From positions 40,294,942 to 40,358,941 of the forward strand of contig QCXZ01000001.1 in the NCBI GenBank assembly GCA_025024175.1: a stretch of 64,000 bases of DNA, written 5' to 3'. The notes beneath the pieces were generated by a model that was given only the letters and a program-made list of their open reading frames with translations, had not been told where the DNA came from and did no database searches. Below, piece by piece: positions 12,892 through 23,009 of the stretch; position 1 is the first letter of the stretch, and the number at the start of each line of letters is the position of its first letter. The translations under genes were made by a program, and so were the position numbers. The stretch comes from Rhyzopertha dominica. Taxonomy: Eukaryota > Arthropoda > Insecta > Coleoptera > Bostrichidae.

Positions 12892-13209
12892 TTTACTGAG
12901 ATTGAAAAGGTTGTAGATCTTTTTCTATCTATGGAATACCAGTTCACGCTAAATGAAAAGGTGGCTGATTTATTGCCGAAAACATTTGCAAAACTCCAGT
13001 TCATCAAACAAGTCCAAGCCAGAATAAACATGCAGGCTTTAATGTACGTAGTTCAAAACTTCCCAACGGTTCCCAACTAAAAGTATTTTGAATGCCCAGG
13101 AAAGTTTAACACAACTTCAATAAATCGCTATTTAGCCATGGAAATGTTCCAGGGATATATTTACAGCATTAACAGGAGAAAGCTGATTCGATTGACCCTA
13201 TTTGAATAA
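12892..13209 (+). pseudogene. decayed coding-like segment of unknown family
   Basis: One reading frame stays open for 105 codons except for a single TAA at 13078-13080 and ends at TAA 13207-13209. The first part (62 codons) looks protein-like: amphipathic, Leu/Val-rich, with LLPKTFAKLQFIKQVQARIN. The second part includes ECPGKFNTTSINRYLAMEMF. The local frame is unusual for DNA this AT-rich. I recognise no family; a transposon or viral-like origin is possible. The missing start codon and the internal stop argue against a working gene. Confidence 0.3.
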
Positions 13210-14424
13210 ACTTCGGGATTAATGTTTGTTGAACTAATGTATACTGTTTCGGTACTGGTACAAGTATTTACATCCTATGCATGATTGAACAACTAAGTTG
13301 CGTCAGTGGTTTAGTTACCGAAGTTCAAAGGAAAACACCGTATTGTTGATATTTGTTTCGTTGATGTATGTTCAAACAAAGTTAAAAGCCATGGAAGACA
13401 CGTAAACATATTTTTGAGGCCTTGAGGAAGTGTATCTCGAGGAGTAAATCGAGATAGATGTATCTGTATGCAACGCTACCCGTTTGGTATAACGTGAACT
13501 TAGTTTAATAAATCAAATACAGCACAGTACTAACATCAAAGGTTTTTCAACAAAAGGTGTATATTAATGGGTTTCGTAATTCTTTATAATATAACAGTTA
13601 TAGTCAGTCCTTTTTCTGTTTTCTGGAAATCACAAACTTGCCGCACTATATGAGATTAAGCGAAGGTGTGTTGTAAAAATTCTAGATGAAGGCATAGACC
13701 TCTTACAAGTAATAGTATCTGTATTAACTTTGTTAGGATAATCGGTATCCAAATGCGAATTAAAAGCAGGAGAATTAGCAAGAGAAAATAGCCAACAATT
13801 TCAGCAAGACTGTAAAAGCCAAGTGACACTGTACGACTGCTCCCATTAACCTGAAACTTATCACAAAAAGACATTTATTACGACTATAAAACGCAGTAAT
13901 AGTTTTTAGTTTAGTTTTTTTTTTAGTTTTTAAGCCGTATTGGTTCCTTCTCTACTTCCTGAGTTACTTTAATCACCATTAACATTAATAATTATTATAG
14001 TTCCTATCGATGACAGATGAAAATATTTAATTTCCTTTTGCAGAATATAATTTCCACATTTCGCTCAAATACCAGTATTGGTCAAATAAAGTAAATGCTT
14101 TACATGCCCTGCTAACACTCCATCCGGAACTCTACCCCGGTTAAACAAATCTTTGTGGTTATACATACTTTCGTATCAAAATACAATCATTTGTTTAAGA
14201 AGGTTTCCAACATGCATCATTACTATACAGGGTGTCAATGTGAAATACATGTACAATATCCTACCACAGTTTCCTGGTATAAAAATAAAGTGATTGAATA
14301 AAATTGATATTGGTCTAAAAATTAATACCTACAAGAAAATTTACACAAAATAATGAAGCAAGTATGTATGTAAGAGAGTATGCCACAAAAACGGAAAACT
14401 ACACTTATCCATCTTATTCATAAA
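13210..14424. other. unassigned stretch
   Basis: Nothing recognised. An ACAGGGTGTC word near 14229 resembles the inverted ends of many insect Tc1/mariner elements, but I found no partner end. Confidence 0.4.
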
Positions 14425-14505
14425 AAGGCAAGGCAGGCTGGAGAAACTATAGAGGTATCGCATTGTTGAAGGTAAAGTACAAGATATCTGTCATATCAAT
14501 AAAGT
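14425..14505 (+). pseudogene. non-LTR reverse transcriptase scrap
   Basis: The plus-strand frame reads WRNYRGIALLKVKYKISVI. This matches the conserved NYRGISLL-x(4)-K segment near the start of the reverse transcriptase domain in RTE- and Jockey-type LINEs. A stop lies a few codons upstream and no further RT motif follows, so it is a short dead fragment. Confidence 0.5.
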
Positions 14506-14704
14506 ACAGAAGTACAATGTGTGGTTTTGTTACTTGAATTGAAAAAATATCGTTTATCCAGTAAATAAGAATTTATATAGCAATAATAAAAAGATAAAGC
14601 AGTTAACATCGGGCGTCACCCACCGGCAATTCACAGGGACACTACTGAATCGTTTGTTCGGTATCATTAAGTGTAGTTTCCGTAGTCGTAATTTATGTAA
14701 TCAG

Positions 14705-14825
14705 TAGATCGGATTCATGTATTCAATACAAGTATTCTATGCGTGTATTCGGAACATGTATTCAGTACATGTAGTCGGTAAAAGTGTTAAATACATGTAA
14801 TCGATACATGTTTGTATTCGACTTA
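14705..14825 (+). repeat. degenerate ATTCGGTACATGT-type tandem repeat
   Basis: About six to eight imperfect copies of a 13-16 bp word, with forms such as TGTATTCGGAACATGT and TATTCAGTACATGT, follow one another. Copy number and boundaries are fuzzy because the units have diverged. Confidence 0.55.
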
Positions 14826-14830
14826 AGCAT

Positions 14831-16692
14831 TTGGTACATATTAGGTTGTACTTGGTAAGTCTGCTGAAGTCTGAAATGTATGTTATTCATATAATATGAT
14901 CCTAACAGTGCACATTGAGAGGATTTTCTTTCATTCATATATTATTACTTTTGGACTCTTCATCTGTAACTATCATGTATTATACATACATCATCTTGGA
15001 GTCTATTCATAAATAAAACGGCAAATGAATTCACACCGCAGCAAGTATACTCCATATCATATACACATATATGTAAATGTTCCAAATGGTTTTGCATAGA
15101 GTATTTTGTTGGTTGCACTATTATAAACAGGCTTCGAAAGCAAACAGTCAGGTATTATTTCTGATAGTCCGTTTACTAAAATGGCTTTATCATCTCTCGT
15201 TCACTGCAAGACCCTTATTTGAATATCAATTCATCGAGGCGAATAAGCGCGGCCTACTTTTTACGTCCGCTGTTCATTTTCTATGGACATCCATGCCTTA
15301 GCGTGTGTTCTGCATACATCCACAACAGATGTAGGCGTAATTTCCGGAAAGACCCTTTTGCACAAGCGGAATTACTTTCAAAACGATTTCCTGCTTCTCT
15401 TTGTGATCTTTAAAATACATTACCCACTGTAACCATATAACAAATATAAGCAAAAACTTGGAGGCAAACGGCCCCTGTTAGTGAAAAACTGTGGAATAAC
15501 AACACCGCCTAGCAACTTCAATGGAAATATCTTCTTCTAACTTGTAATTTATAATGTTGACATAAACCTGCTTACATCAACCTGACACAAAAAAATATAT
15601 GTCTATGCTCGGCAGTGCTGTTTAGATTTAGTCGAGTAATGAAAATCCATCTTACCGTGACGCTTGATGTATGTTCGAGCTTTAACGAACGTAAAACGAT
15701 TTCCTCTGCACATGGTTGGACACGCCTAATTTGGCCGCACTGTCATGTACATCTTTCACCCAAACACCTTGTATTTAAATGAAAATGTATTAGTGCATTA
15801 TTAATGAAAGACAATAGAATCTTTAAATTAATTTAATTTTACGTTTGCAATAAATTACAGTAGTGACAAAAAATGCGAACATCGTCAATTGTTTCCTGTA
15901 ATAATTGTAAGCAAAGTATACTATAGTATAAGATCTTGCATGAAAACACGAAATTATTATAAACCTAATTTACATGTAACTGTAAGTAAATTTGGAAGTA
16001 CCATTTTAGCGAGTAATCAGATAATAATCGTTAGGTACGTTTTATTATGATTATTCTGCATTCTTTAAAATAATGACGAAAAAATGGATTACTCAGGAAA
16101 CTGATGAGAATGATTAAATTTGCTCGCGGAGCAATTCAAACCAATCGCTATAGTTAACTGATTTATAAATATAAAGTGAGCCAAAATTTAACTTTATAAC
16201 GTAGGCATTTTAAATGATAACAGTTATTCTATAAGATACCAGAAAAAAGATTTAATAAAGAAAACGCTAGCGCTAGTATGTACGTATAGTTATAAAGGCC
16301 GTAGACAACTCTGTTATTCTGAAGAGCAATATATTAAGAGTACAAGTTGAAACATTTGCAAGGAAGCCGGGGAACACAAATTAGCAGATAATTATTATAA
16401 ATAAAAAATAAAACGGACATCAACTTATTAACGAATTCATGAAACTTGTCGAAGCTTCAACTAATTTAAACTAATAATAGTGCTGATACAACAACGTTTT
16501 GCTAAATGTGATTCAAGAAGTATGTATAACAGCAGAAAACTGGTGATAACCGTAACCTACAGCAGAAAATAAAGAAAAAATGACGCAGACTGCTGCTGAG
16601 GACAATGAGGCAAATGAGCCGGATGGCGTTCAGCAGCGTTACATAGTGAACTTTGATGTATATATGCCGCATTGACCTCGATTCTGTATAGG
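14831..16692. other. unassigned stretch
   Basis: Nothing firm. A short CATGTCTATGC-like word near 15600 links to the family at 2219 and 8375. Open frames at 15077-15413 are unremarkable. Confidence 0.4.
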
Positions 16693-16764
16693 GCCCTCAT
16701 AGCTCAGTGATAGAGCGTTTGACTAGCATTCAAAAGGTCCCAAGTTCAAATCTCGGTCAAGGTT
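16693..16764 (+). tRNA. tRNA-Ala(AGC)-like sequence, probably a pseudogene
   Basis: A 72-base cloverleaf can be drawn. The D stem is GCTC/GAGC. The anticodon stem is TTTGA/TCAAA, fully paired, around the loop CTAGCAT (anticodon AGC). The T stem is CCAAG/CTCGG with one mismatch and loop TTCAAAT. The acceptor stem has two mismatches, which is poor for a working tRNA. Box A (TAGCTCAGTGATAG) and box B (AGTTCAAATCT) fit the pol III promoter consensus, and a T5 terminator follows at about 16772. It may be a tRNA pseudogene or the head of a tRNA-derived SINE. Confidence 0.6.
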
Positions 16765-17229
16765 GGCAATACTTTTTCATTTCATCTTATGCCTGCGAAC
16801 CCAATTTTATATTTATGTATAAATATACAAAATACAGAAAAGACAGTTATGTTGGACATCGCCAAACACGCCAACACAAGGCTGGTATTGAATCAGGTAT
16901 ACATCTCCTTTGCTACTCATAGAATTGATCACACTTTATTACTGTTTAGACAACCACAGATTATTAGAGGAAAACCAGTATGTCTCTAAAGTGATTTAAT
17001 TTTCAACTCTTGTTTTTTGTGTTACTCTTATCTATTAGAGGAACAGGCAGCAACAGAAATTAAAAAGTGATATACAGACAGCTACAAAGGAACCAGGCTT
17101 CAAATCTATTGATAGTTGAAGAAACCATGTTTAGTTTAAAAAGAAGCATTTTTAGAAGAATTGTTATATAACATGGATCCACTAGTTTATGCCGGAAGTC
17201 TAAGCGGTAAAACCTTGAGCGGAAGCACC

Positions 17230-17745
17230 GGGTTACACCCACTCGGAAGAAAGTCCCATCTGCATAGAGTCACGCTGACAGTATTCTGCACTTCGCAAGG
17301 TATTATTTATTGAGACTATATTGAAGTCCAACTAACAATTAACAGCCAGTATTACAGTGATCTGCTCGAAAACAAAGTAAAAACTGCATTCGCACAAAAC
17401 GCCGTGGTATCTTGGCTGGCTTCATAACTACGTGCGCCCACATACACTCCACTTAATTCAAGATACATTTCAAAAACAGGGGATCCTTTTACACCACCCT
17501 ACAATCCCGAGCTTGCTCCATCGGACTTCCATTTGTTTGGGCCTCTTAAAGGGGTCTTGAGTGGGAAATATTTTTAATCATATCAAAACTTTAAAGATCA
17601 CGTGCAGCTGGCTCAGACCAAAGAATTTTATGCCAGAGGCATAGAATTAGGGAGGGACAAGTATATAAAAGTTATTGCTGCGACTAAACTGAAAAGTAAC
17701 TTAAGTTTTTTGGGTTACAATAATTTGTTTCGTTATTTACGTTAT
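17230..17745 (+). pseudogene. mariner-type transposase relic
   Basis: The plus strand encodes a decayed DDE transposase in several frames. Recognisable are YYSDLLENKVKTAF, then, after frameshifts, the final catalytic block NPELAPSDFHLFGPLKGVLS (mariner consensus SPDLAPSDYHLFGPLK). A C-terminal stretch follows (TKEFYARGIELGRDKYIKVI). The last catalytic Asp is present. The N-terminal helix-turn-helix and the first catalytic block are not seen. No inverted terminal repeats were found. It is inactive. Confidence 0.75.
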
Positions 17746-18155
17746 CTACCATGATTAGGCTTTCGCTTCATTTATGAATATATTTAAATTTGCATTCTAA
17801 ATTGTAAAAAAAAACATTTATGTCCCGATAAACACAAAAAACTTTCCAAACTCAGTTCGCTTATTAATTAATTTGGCAATGTTAAATTATTCGTTAATTT
17901 AAGTAATAATAGTTCATTCGTCGTCGAATAAGCCAATAAATAATACATATTCTAATAAACGAACTGATTGTTCGTATTCCAGTGAACAAATAAATTATTC
18001 GTTTATCATTAAACGAATGCCAATATTCGTTTCCAAACAAACTAATATATTTTGTTTACTATACCTGCCTATTCGAATATCAAAAACAAGATTTCAGGTT
18101 TTGAAAGCACTGTTATTTAATTAAAAGTTCCAAGTATAATCATCAATCTAAATTA
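17746..18155. other. AT-rich stretch with repeated ATTCGTT words
   Basis: Scattered copies of TTCGTTTA/AAACGAAT in both orientations between about 17890 and 18050 give weak inverted symmetry. No gene is visible. Confidence 0.35.
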
Positions 18156-19397
18156 TTATGTAGCAGTGGCGGCCAACTAGGTGAGGCACAGCCTCAGGAT
18201 AAGTCTTATACCATATTTCAATTTAAAAAAACTCATAACAAACAAAGTATAGTGTAATTGATATTTCCGTACATTTAAGACATTAAAGATAGACAACAGT
18301 ATATGCACCGCTGCCCAAGAAGTTGTCGACGTAAGCACACTTGTGCACTGAAGCTACAAAATTCTAGCCTAGGTTTATGCGGCCAATAGTCAATTGGGAG
18401 TTCGCGCGGATATGGCGCGAAGACAGATGATGTCAGCAATTTGTTCAAGTGATCACCGAGACTCGGATCTTCTGAGCCTACTAACGATCTAGGTTAGAAC
18501 GCAACTCCGATGACTCAAATCGGCAATTGTTGGTTACTATCACGTTATACGTAAGTTGTAAGCAGAGTTGTAATTGTTATTACTATTTATATTTACACTT
18601 CTATTACTTTTTCGAATTATTAGTAAGCATGGTAACTGATTCCCTCCACGCGAGTATTACCTAGCAAACGCTAATGCTTTTATTTCTTTGCGCTAAGTAC
18701 TCAACATTTTTATTAATGAACCATTCTGTAATGTGTATTTGCTGGTGCTGTGCTACCAAGCGCCAATACTCTGGAATACATCCTCACTGTCTTCATCACT
18801 AATAATTAATATTCTTTATTTTTGCACTTTGCAATGCCCTTTACAATCAAGACATAAAGATTGCAATATGAAACACGGAAACTGGTCGAATATCGTTTAG
18901 CAGGATCACAGTCCAACACCACTTTAAAATATAAATCTAACTTCATTTGTGGCTTGTGTAGGGATTAAAAACAGGTAGCGTTACCTAAGAGTTATATCAC
19001 GAGAATATGGGATAGGTGTATGTGATATCGTAGAGATTCTACATAAGCAAAGAAAAACATTGGTCTTAAAAATGTGTCACATACCTAGATAGAAAATAAG
19101 TAACATAATTAAACTAATAATAACATTTAAGCTACATCTATAAATATTTATCACAATTTGATTCTATAATTGTTGTTATTGTTTGGGAATGAATTTTGGT
19201 AATTTAGAGTATGTGAAATATGAATTTGTCCCCATGAGTTGTCTAGTATAGTTTGATTATATTCTTATATTGTAGCATGTTGTAATTTTAACCGTTTTCA
19301 AGAGCTAACATGAAATAACCATTGTCACTAGGTGATGTGTTTTTTTAATAATCTAAAATATAATAACATACCATACTTGGTCGATTATTGTATATCT

Positions 19398-19500
19398 TTA
19401 ATTGGTCGGCTTCGGTACTCCAAGGTATAGCGTAACTGCCTGTGGAGCTAGAGGTTGCAGGTCGAGTCCCGCCCAGATCACTGATGTTGTGAATGTTTCA
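19398..19500 (+). repeat. tRNA-related SINE-like head
   Basis: Box A-like (TATAGCGTAACTGCCTG) and box B-like (GGTCGAGTCCC, 19460-19470) motifs are correctly ordered and spaced for a tRNA-derived pol III promoter. The downstream sequence is cut by the inner hAT insertion at 19510 and continues after 20490. The family is not identified. Confidence 0.5.
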
Positions 19501-19510
19501 TAATATATAC

Positions 19511-20490
19511 CAGTGGCGGCTGGTCAATAAGTGCGAGCGTGCCATGGCACTACCAGCAAAACGGTAGAAAAATATTTTTTATCAAAAATTGAATTATAAT
19601 GAAACCCAAAGTGGTTGAATTTGTGGGAACACCGGCGAAACTGCGGAACGCACCCACTCATAAACGGTTACCGCTTGCGCTCAGCACCAGCATTAGATCC
19701 AACTTCACGTTCGTGCCAGCTCTGAATTGGCACTGAATCAGTATTGATTCAGTAATCGCAGCAGTTTTTTGGATACCCGCGGGGAGCAAGAGGATGCGAG
19801 GAGTACGCAGGTTTAAGTGGACGTTCGTGCCAGTGAGTCGATTGGCACGGATCAGCGTTGCCAGCTGACCTGACCATAATCATCGTACCAACCGCACAGG
19901 AATTATCGTATATAAGAAACTATTATCCTACACATAATATAATAAAAAAGTAGTATAATTTAANATTCTTTATTTAAACTTACTCAGTTATAAAGGTCGA
20001 GAAGTCAGCACATGTGGTGATAAGGTTAACGAGCGGGAAATGTCAGAGAAATCAGTTTAATTTTGACATTTGACTTGACATAGCAATCTATCAAAACAAC
20101 GCAAACATTGAGTGTCTTGGGAATGCTGTCGGCTGAGAAACAATTCCTAAATAATATTGACAATTTTAATAAGCGAGTGATTGCCAATTTTGCAAGCAGA
20201 AAAGAGCGCCGAATGGATTTTGTCTATCTGGCAATATAAAAACTACATAGAGACTTAAGACACATAATGATTGACGAAAGCGTTGACAATGCAGTGTAGC
20301 TTTCTAACGTGGTACCTAACTTGTTTTGGATGAAAACGTGTGATACGAGAATGATAGGTGAGTTACGTACATGTTTTATAAATTGGATATTTTAAACTAT
20401 CATATTATAATTTATATCTTTAGTTTTATAATCATTTGAAACATATCGATTTTTGGCACTACCTTGCGATGCAGTCACGAGCCGCCACTG
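19511..20490. mobile_element. inner hAT-type element (non-autonomous), 980 bp
   Basis: Ends are CAGTGGCGGCT and AGCCGCCACTG, an 11-bp perfect inverted repeat. They are flanked by the exact 8-bp direct repeat ATATATAC (19503-19510 and 20491-20498). GGCACTACC occurs near both ends in direct orientation. There is no transposase, so the element would have depended on a hAT enzyme supplied elsewhere. The perfect ends and duplication suggest it is younger than the element it sits in. Confidence 0.9.
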
Positions 20491-20810
20491 ATATATACAT
20501 GTGTATACAATTTAATACCAAAATAAAGTGCATATCTAATGATCTACTTAATCGCCGTAATCTGGCTGGGCCATTATATATAACCTTTAGATTCTTTATG
20601 TACCTAATAGTAGCGTGACTGATATAAATTATATTATTATGCCATATTAATTGTATGTTGCTCCCTGTAATGAGATTTAAATAATATCTACTCTTCCAAT
20701 TGAAATCAAATATACTAAAATTTACTCCCAGGGTTGAGTCCCTTAAGAGTTGACCACTGAGCCTCATCCTTGTAATGGGTTATGGGATACGAGCCGCCAC
20801 AATTATGTAG

Positions 20811-21340
20811 TACATTTTATAATGACACTGATTTACACAATCCACAGAAGATAACTAAATACTTATCACTTCAAGAAATCCCGCGAGTGCCATCCGCATT
20901 GGACAATACAAAAGAAAATGTCTCGCGTTATTAGTAATTGTATTAGTGTACGTGCCTTTTTTCTTGAAACAGCACCGACGTTAATTCCGGCCTCGACCAA
21001 GTAGAACCGAGGAATCGATGCTGAGGTTTAGAAATGAATGGGATTTAATAAAACGGATTAAGCTGGATACGATGCTGCAACATAAAGTGCAGTGTACGTG
21101 AGCGACGTACTTATAAGTTTATTTTCTACTTTCTTCAGCTGCTCTCGTTCGCCAACGGTCCGCAGCTTTAGATTCGATAGATCTCTCAATACTGTTCATT
21201 TTGTAAATTAAGAAAGAAATGAAATGTTACATACACGCTTTAATATTTAACACATTCCAAACGACAAAGCATTGTAATTAAGGCTTCTTGAGATAGTAGC
21301 ATTAATATTTGAATCATACAAGCCAAAATTGGACTAACAA
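20811..21340. other. unassigned stretch
   Basis: No gene or repeat recognised. Confidence 0.4.
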
Positions 21341-21344
21341 ATCG

Positions 21345-21510
21345 TACAACCCAGAAAAGAGGACAACTTTAATAACGAAGATGTAGACATATTTGGACAG
21401 GAAAACAAGCTCACAGCACGATTAACTCTAGAAATGATAGCCATAAAAAACAACCAAATACACTAAACGAAAGAAGAAACATTCAAAACACAAAACGATT
21501 TTCATCCACT
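21345..21510 (+). pseudogene. Penelope-like element C-terminal tail, relic
   Basis: The plus strand reads DNFNNEDVDIFGQENKLTAR, then LTLEMIAIKNN and, after a shift, TLNERRNIQNT. The pattern of a Glu-Met/Leu helix followed by N-x-x-N-x-R-x-D/N fits the end of the GIY-YIG endonuclease region of Penelope-like elements. The reverse transcriptase part is absent. The assignment rests on pattern only. Confidence 0.4.
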
Positions 21511-21601
21511 TAAAGACGTAACTTTTGCCACTTCCCAATAATGACCTCTAACATCCATATTTGACTTGCTCTCATGCCTCTTCGACATTCACATAACTTG
21601 C

Positions 21602-23009
21602 TATAGAGGGTGATCTATAAGCTCTATGCCAAACTTGAACAAATGAATAATGATGATATTCTAAGTAAAAAATGTAATATGCACATATGTCCTTTTTCAT
21701 TTAGTTTAGAAGTTACAAGCATTTGAGTTATTTACATTTATTTAATTTGCCTAAAACATTTTGAATAAAAATCTAAATATTAATTATAAAAACTTCTCAA
21801 AATAACCACCTTCCGCTAGAATACAAGCTTCACATCTTCGAACTAAAGACCATGTTAAGCGCTGTACAAAATTTGGATCGCTTCTTATTATATGGCTTGC
21901 ATTTATTATTCTTTTTATTAATTGCTCGCGATTGATAGTCTCCATCTGATAAACCAGCTATGAAGCAGCTGACCCCACAGATAAAAATCTAAGGGATTCA
22001 AATCCGGCGAGCGTGGCGGGCACGCTACTGAACCTCCAATCCAATGAGTTAGAAAATTATTATTTAAAGAGGCAGGTTCTCTGTCTCTATGTGTACTTCC
22101 TCTATTAGATCATAAAGAGTATGCACCAAAAGTTGTCTGTACAACTCTCCAATTAAGCGATCATTTATGAACTGTATACTCAGCAAGGTATTATTGAAAA
22201 TGCCACCCCAAACATTTACACTAAAACATCGCTGAAATCACCTGGGTCTAATGGCAATACCATACAAGTTCATTATGAAAGTTTGTTATGACATCCCTAG
22301 TAAAGCATGATTCATCTGACTAAACAACAAGTGAACTAAAATTAGGGTTACGTGTATTTTACTGAAGAATCCATTGGCAAAATTCTAATCGCTTCTAATC
22401 TTCAGGATCTAGTGCTTGTACACTTTAACGATGACATGGACGTAAGACCTCTTTATTTAAGGTTCGTCACACAAAATTTTGTGACAACTGTAATTGATTT
22501 GCTAGCCGGCGCGTAGTAAGTAAAGGGTTCTCCAAAATAGCATCTACAACATTTTCTTCATTTATTTCATGGGAATGAACATGTCTCGGTGCGGAATGAC
22601 CCGTTTCCTGAAGTCGCCGAAATGATACACTAAAAACTGACCTAGCAGGTTGGTGCCGATTTGGAAATCTACCTCCATATTCTCGTGCTGCACGTCGAGT
22701 ATACCATTACTTAATCCATAGGTGTAAATAATGTCTGCATATTCCGTAGTCGAAAATTCATACATAATTGCAGACTCAGAAAAACCTTTGTGATTTTGAC
22801 ATATAAATATGGATTTGACAATTAAGTAATCATTCAAAGTCAACTTAGGTAAATTCCCAAATAATGATCCAAAGGTAACTGGGGAATTTCTAATTGCTTG
22901 AAATTTTTAACAAATAATATAAATGCTTATAACTTCTAAACTATGAGTAAAGTACATATGTTATTAATCTGTTCAAGTTTGACATAGAGCTTATAGATCA
23001 CCCTGTATA
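21602..23009 (-). mobile_element. Tc1/mariner-superfamily element with long inverted ends
   Basis: Both ends carry AGGGTGATCTATAAGCTCTA in inverted orientation. The similarity continues inward for about 100 bp (for example TTTAGAAGTTAYAAGCATTT in both arms). TA dinucleotides sit at both borders (21602-21603 and 23006-23009), as expected for TA target duplication. The transposase relic on the minus strand fills the interior. Total length about 1.4 kb, typical of a full-length element of this superfamily. Confidence 0.85.
21830..22800 (-). pseudogene. transposase relic with DUF4817-like helix-turn-helix
   Basis: Read from 22800 downward, the N-terminus has STTEYADIIYTYGLSNGILD, close to the DUF4817 helix-turn-helix domain (EYADMxxVYGxAxGN) of insect Tc1/mariner-type transposases. 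Next come ...EDYxRLEFCQWIL, the first catalytic block (S-Q/D-E-S-C-F-T), FSVNVWGGIFNN, and the last catalytic block RSPDLNPLDFYLWG. Frameshifts and stops interrupt the frame at many points, so it cannot be functional. It lies inside the inverted ends described for 21602-23009 and is presumably that element's own gene. Confidence 0.8.

Larger units (their letters stand above)
18164..20802. mobile_element. outer hAT-type element (non-autonomous), 2639 bp
   Basis: The left end CAGTGGCGGC and the right end (reverse complement TTGTGGCGGC) share GTGGCGGC. They are flanked by the exact 8-bp direct repeat TTATGTAG (18156-18163 and 20803-20810). Eight-bp duplications with CAGTG-type ends fit the hAT superfamily. 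The last two bases of the right end are mutated. No transposase segment is visible inside. It contains a tRNA-related SINE-like unit and a second hAT element with related ends, so it is older than the inner insertion. Confidence 0.75.
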
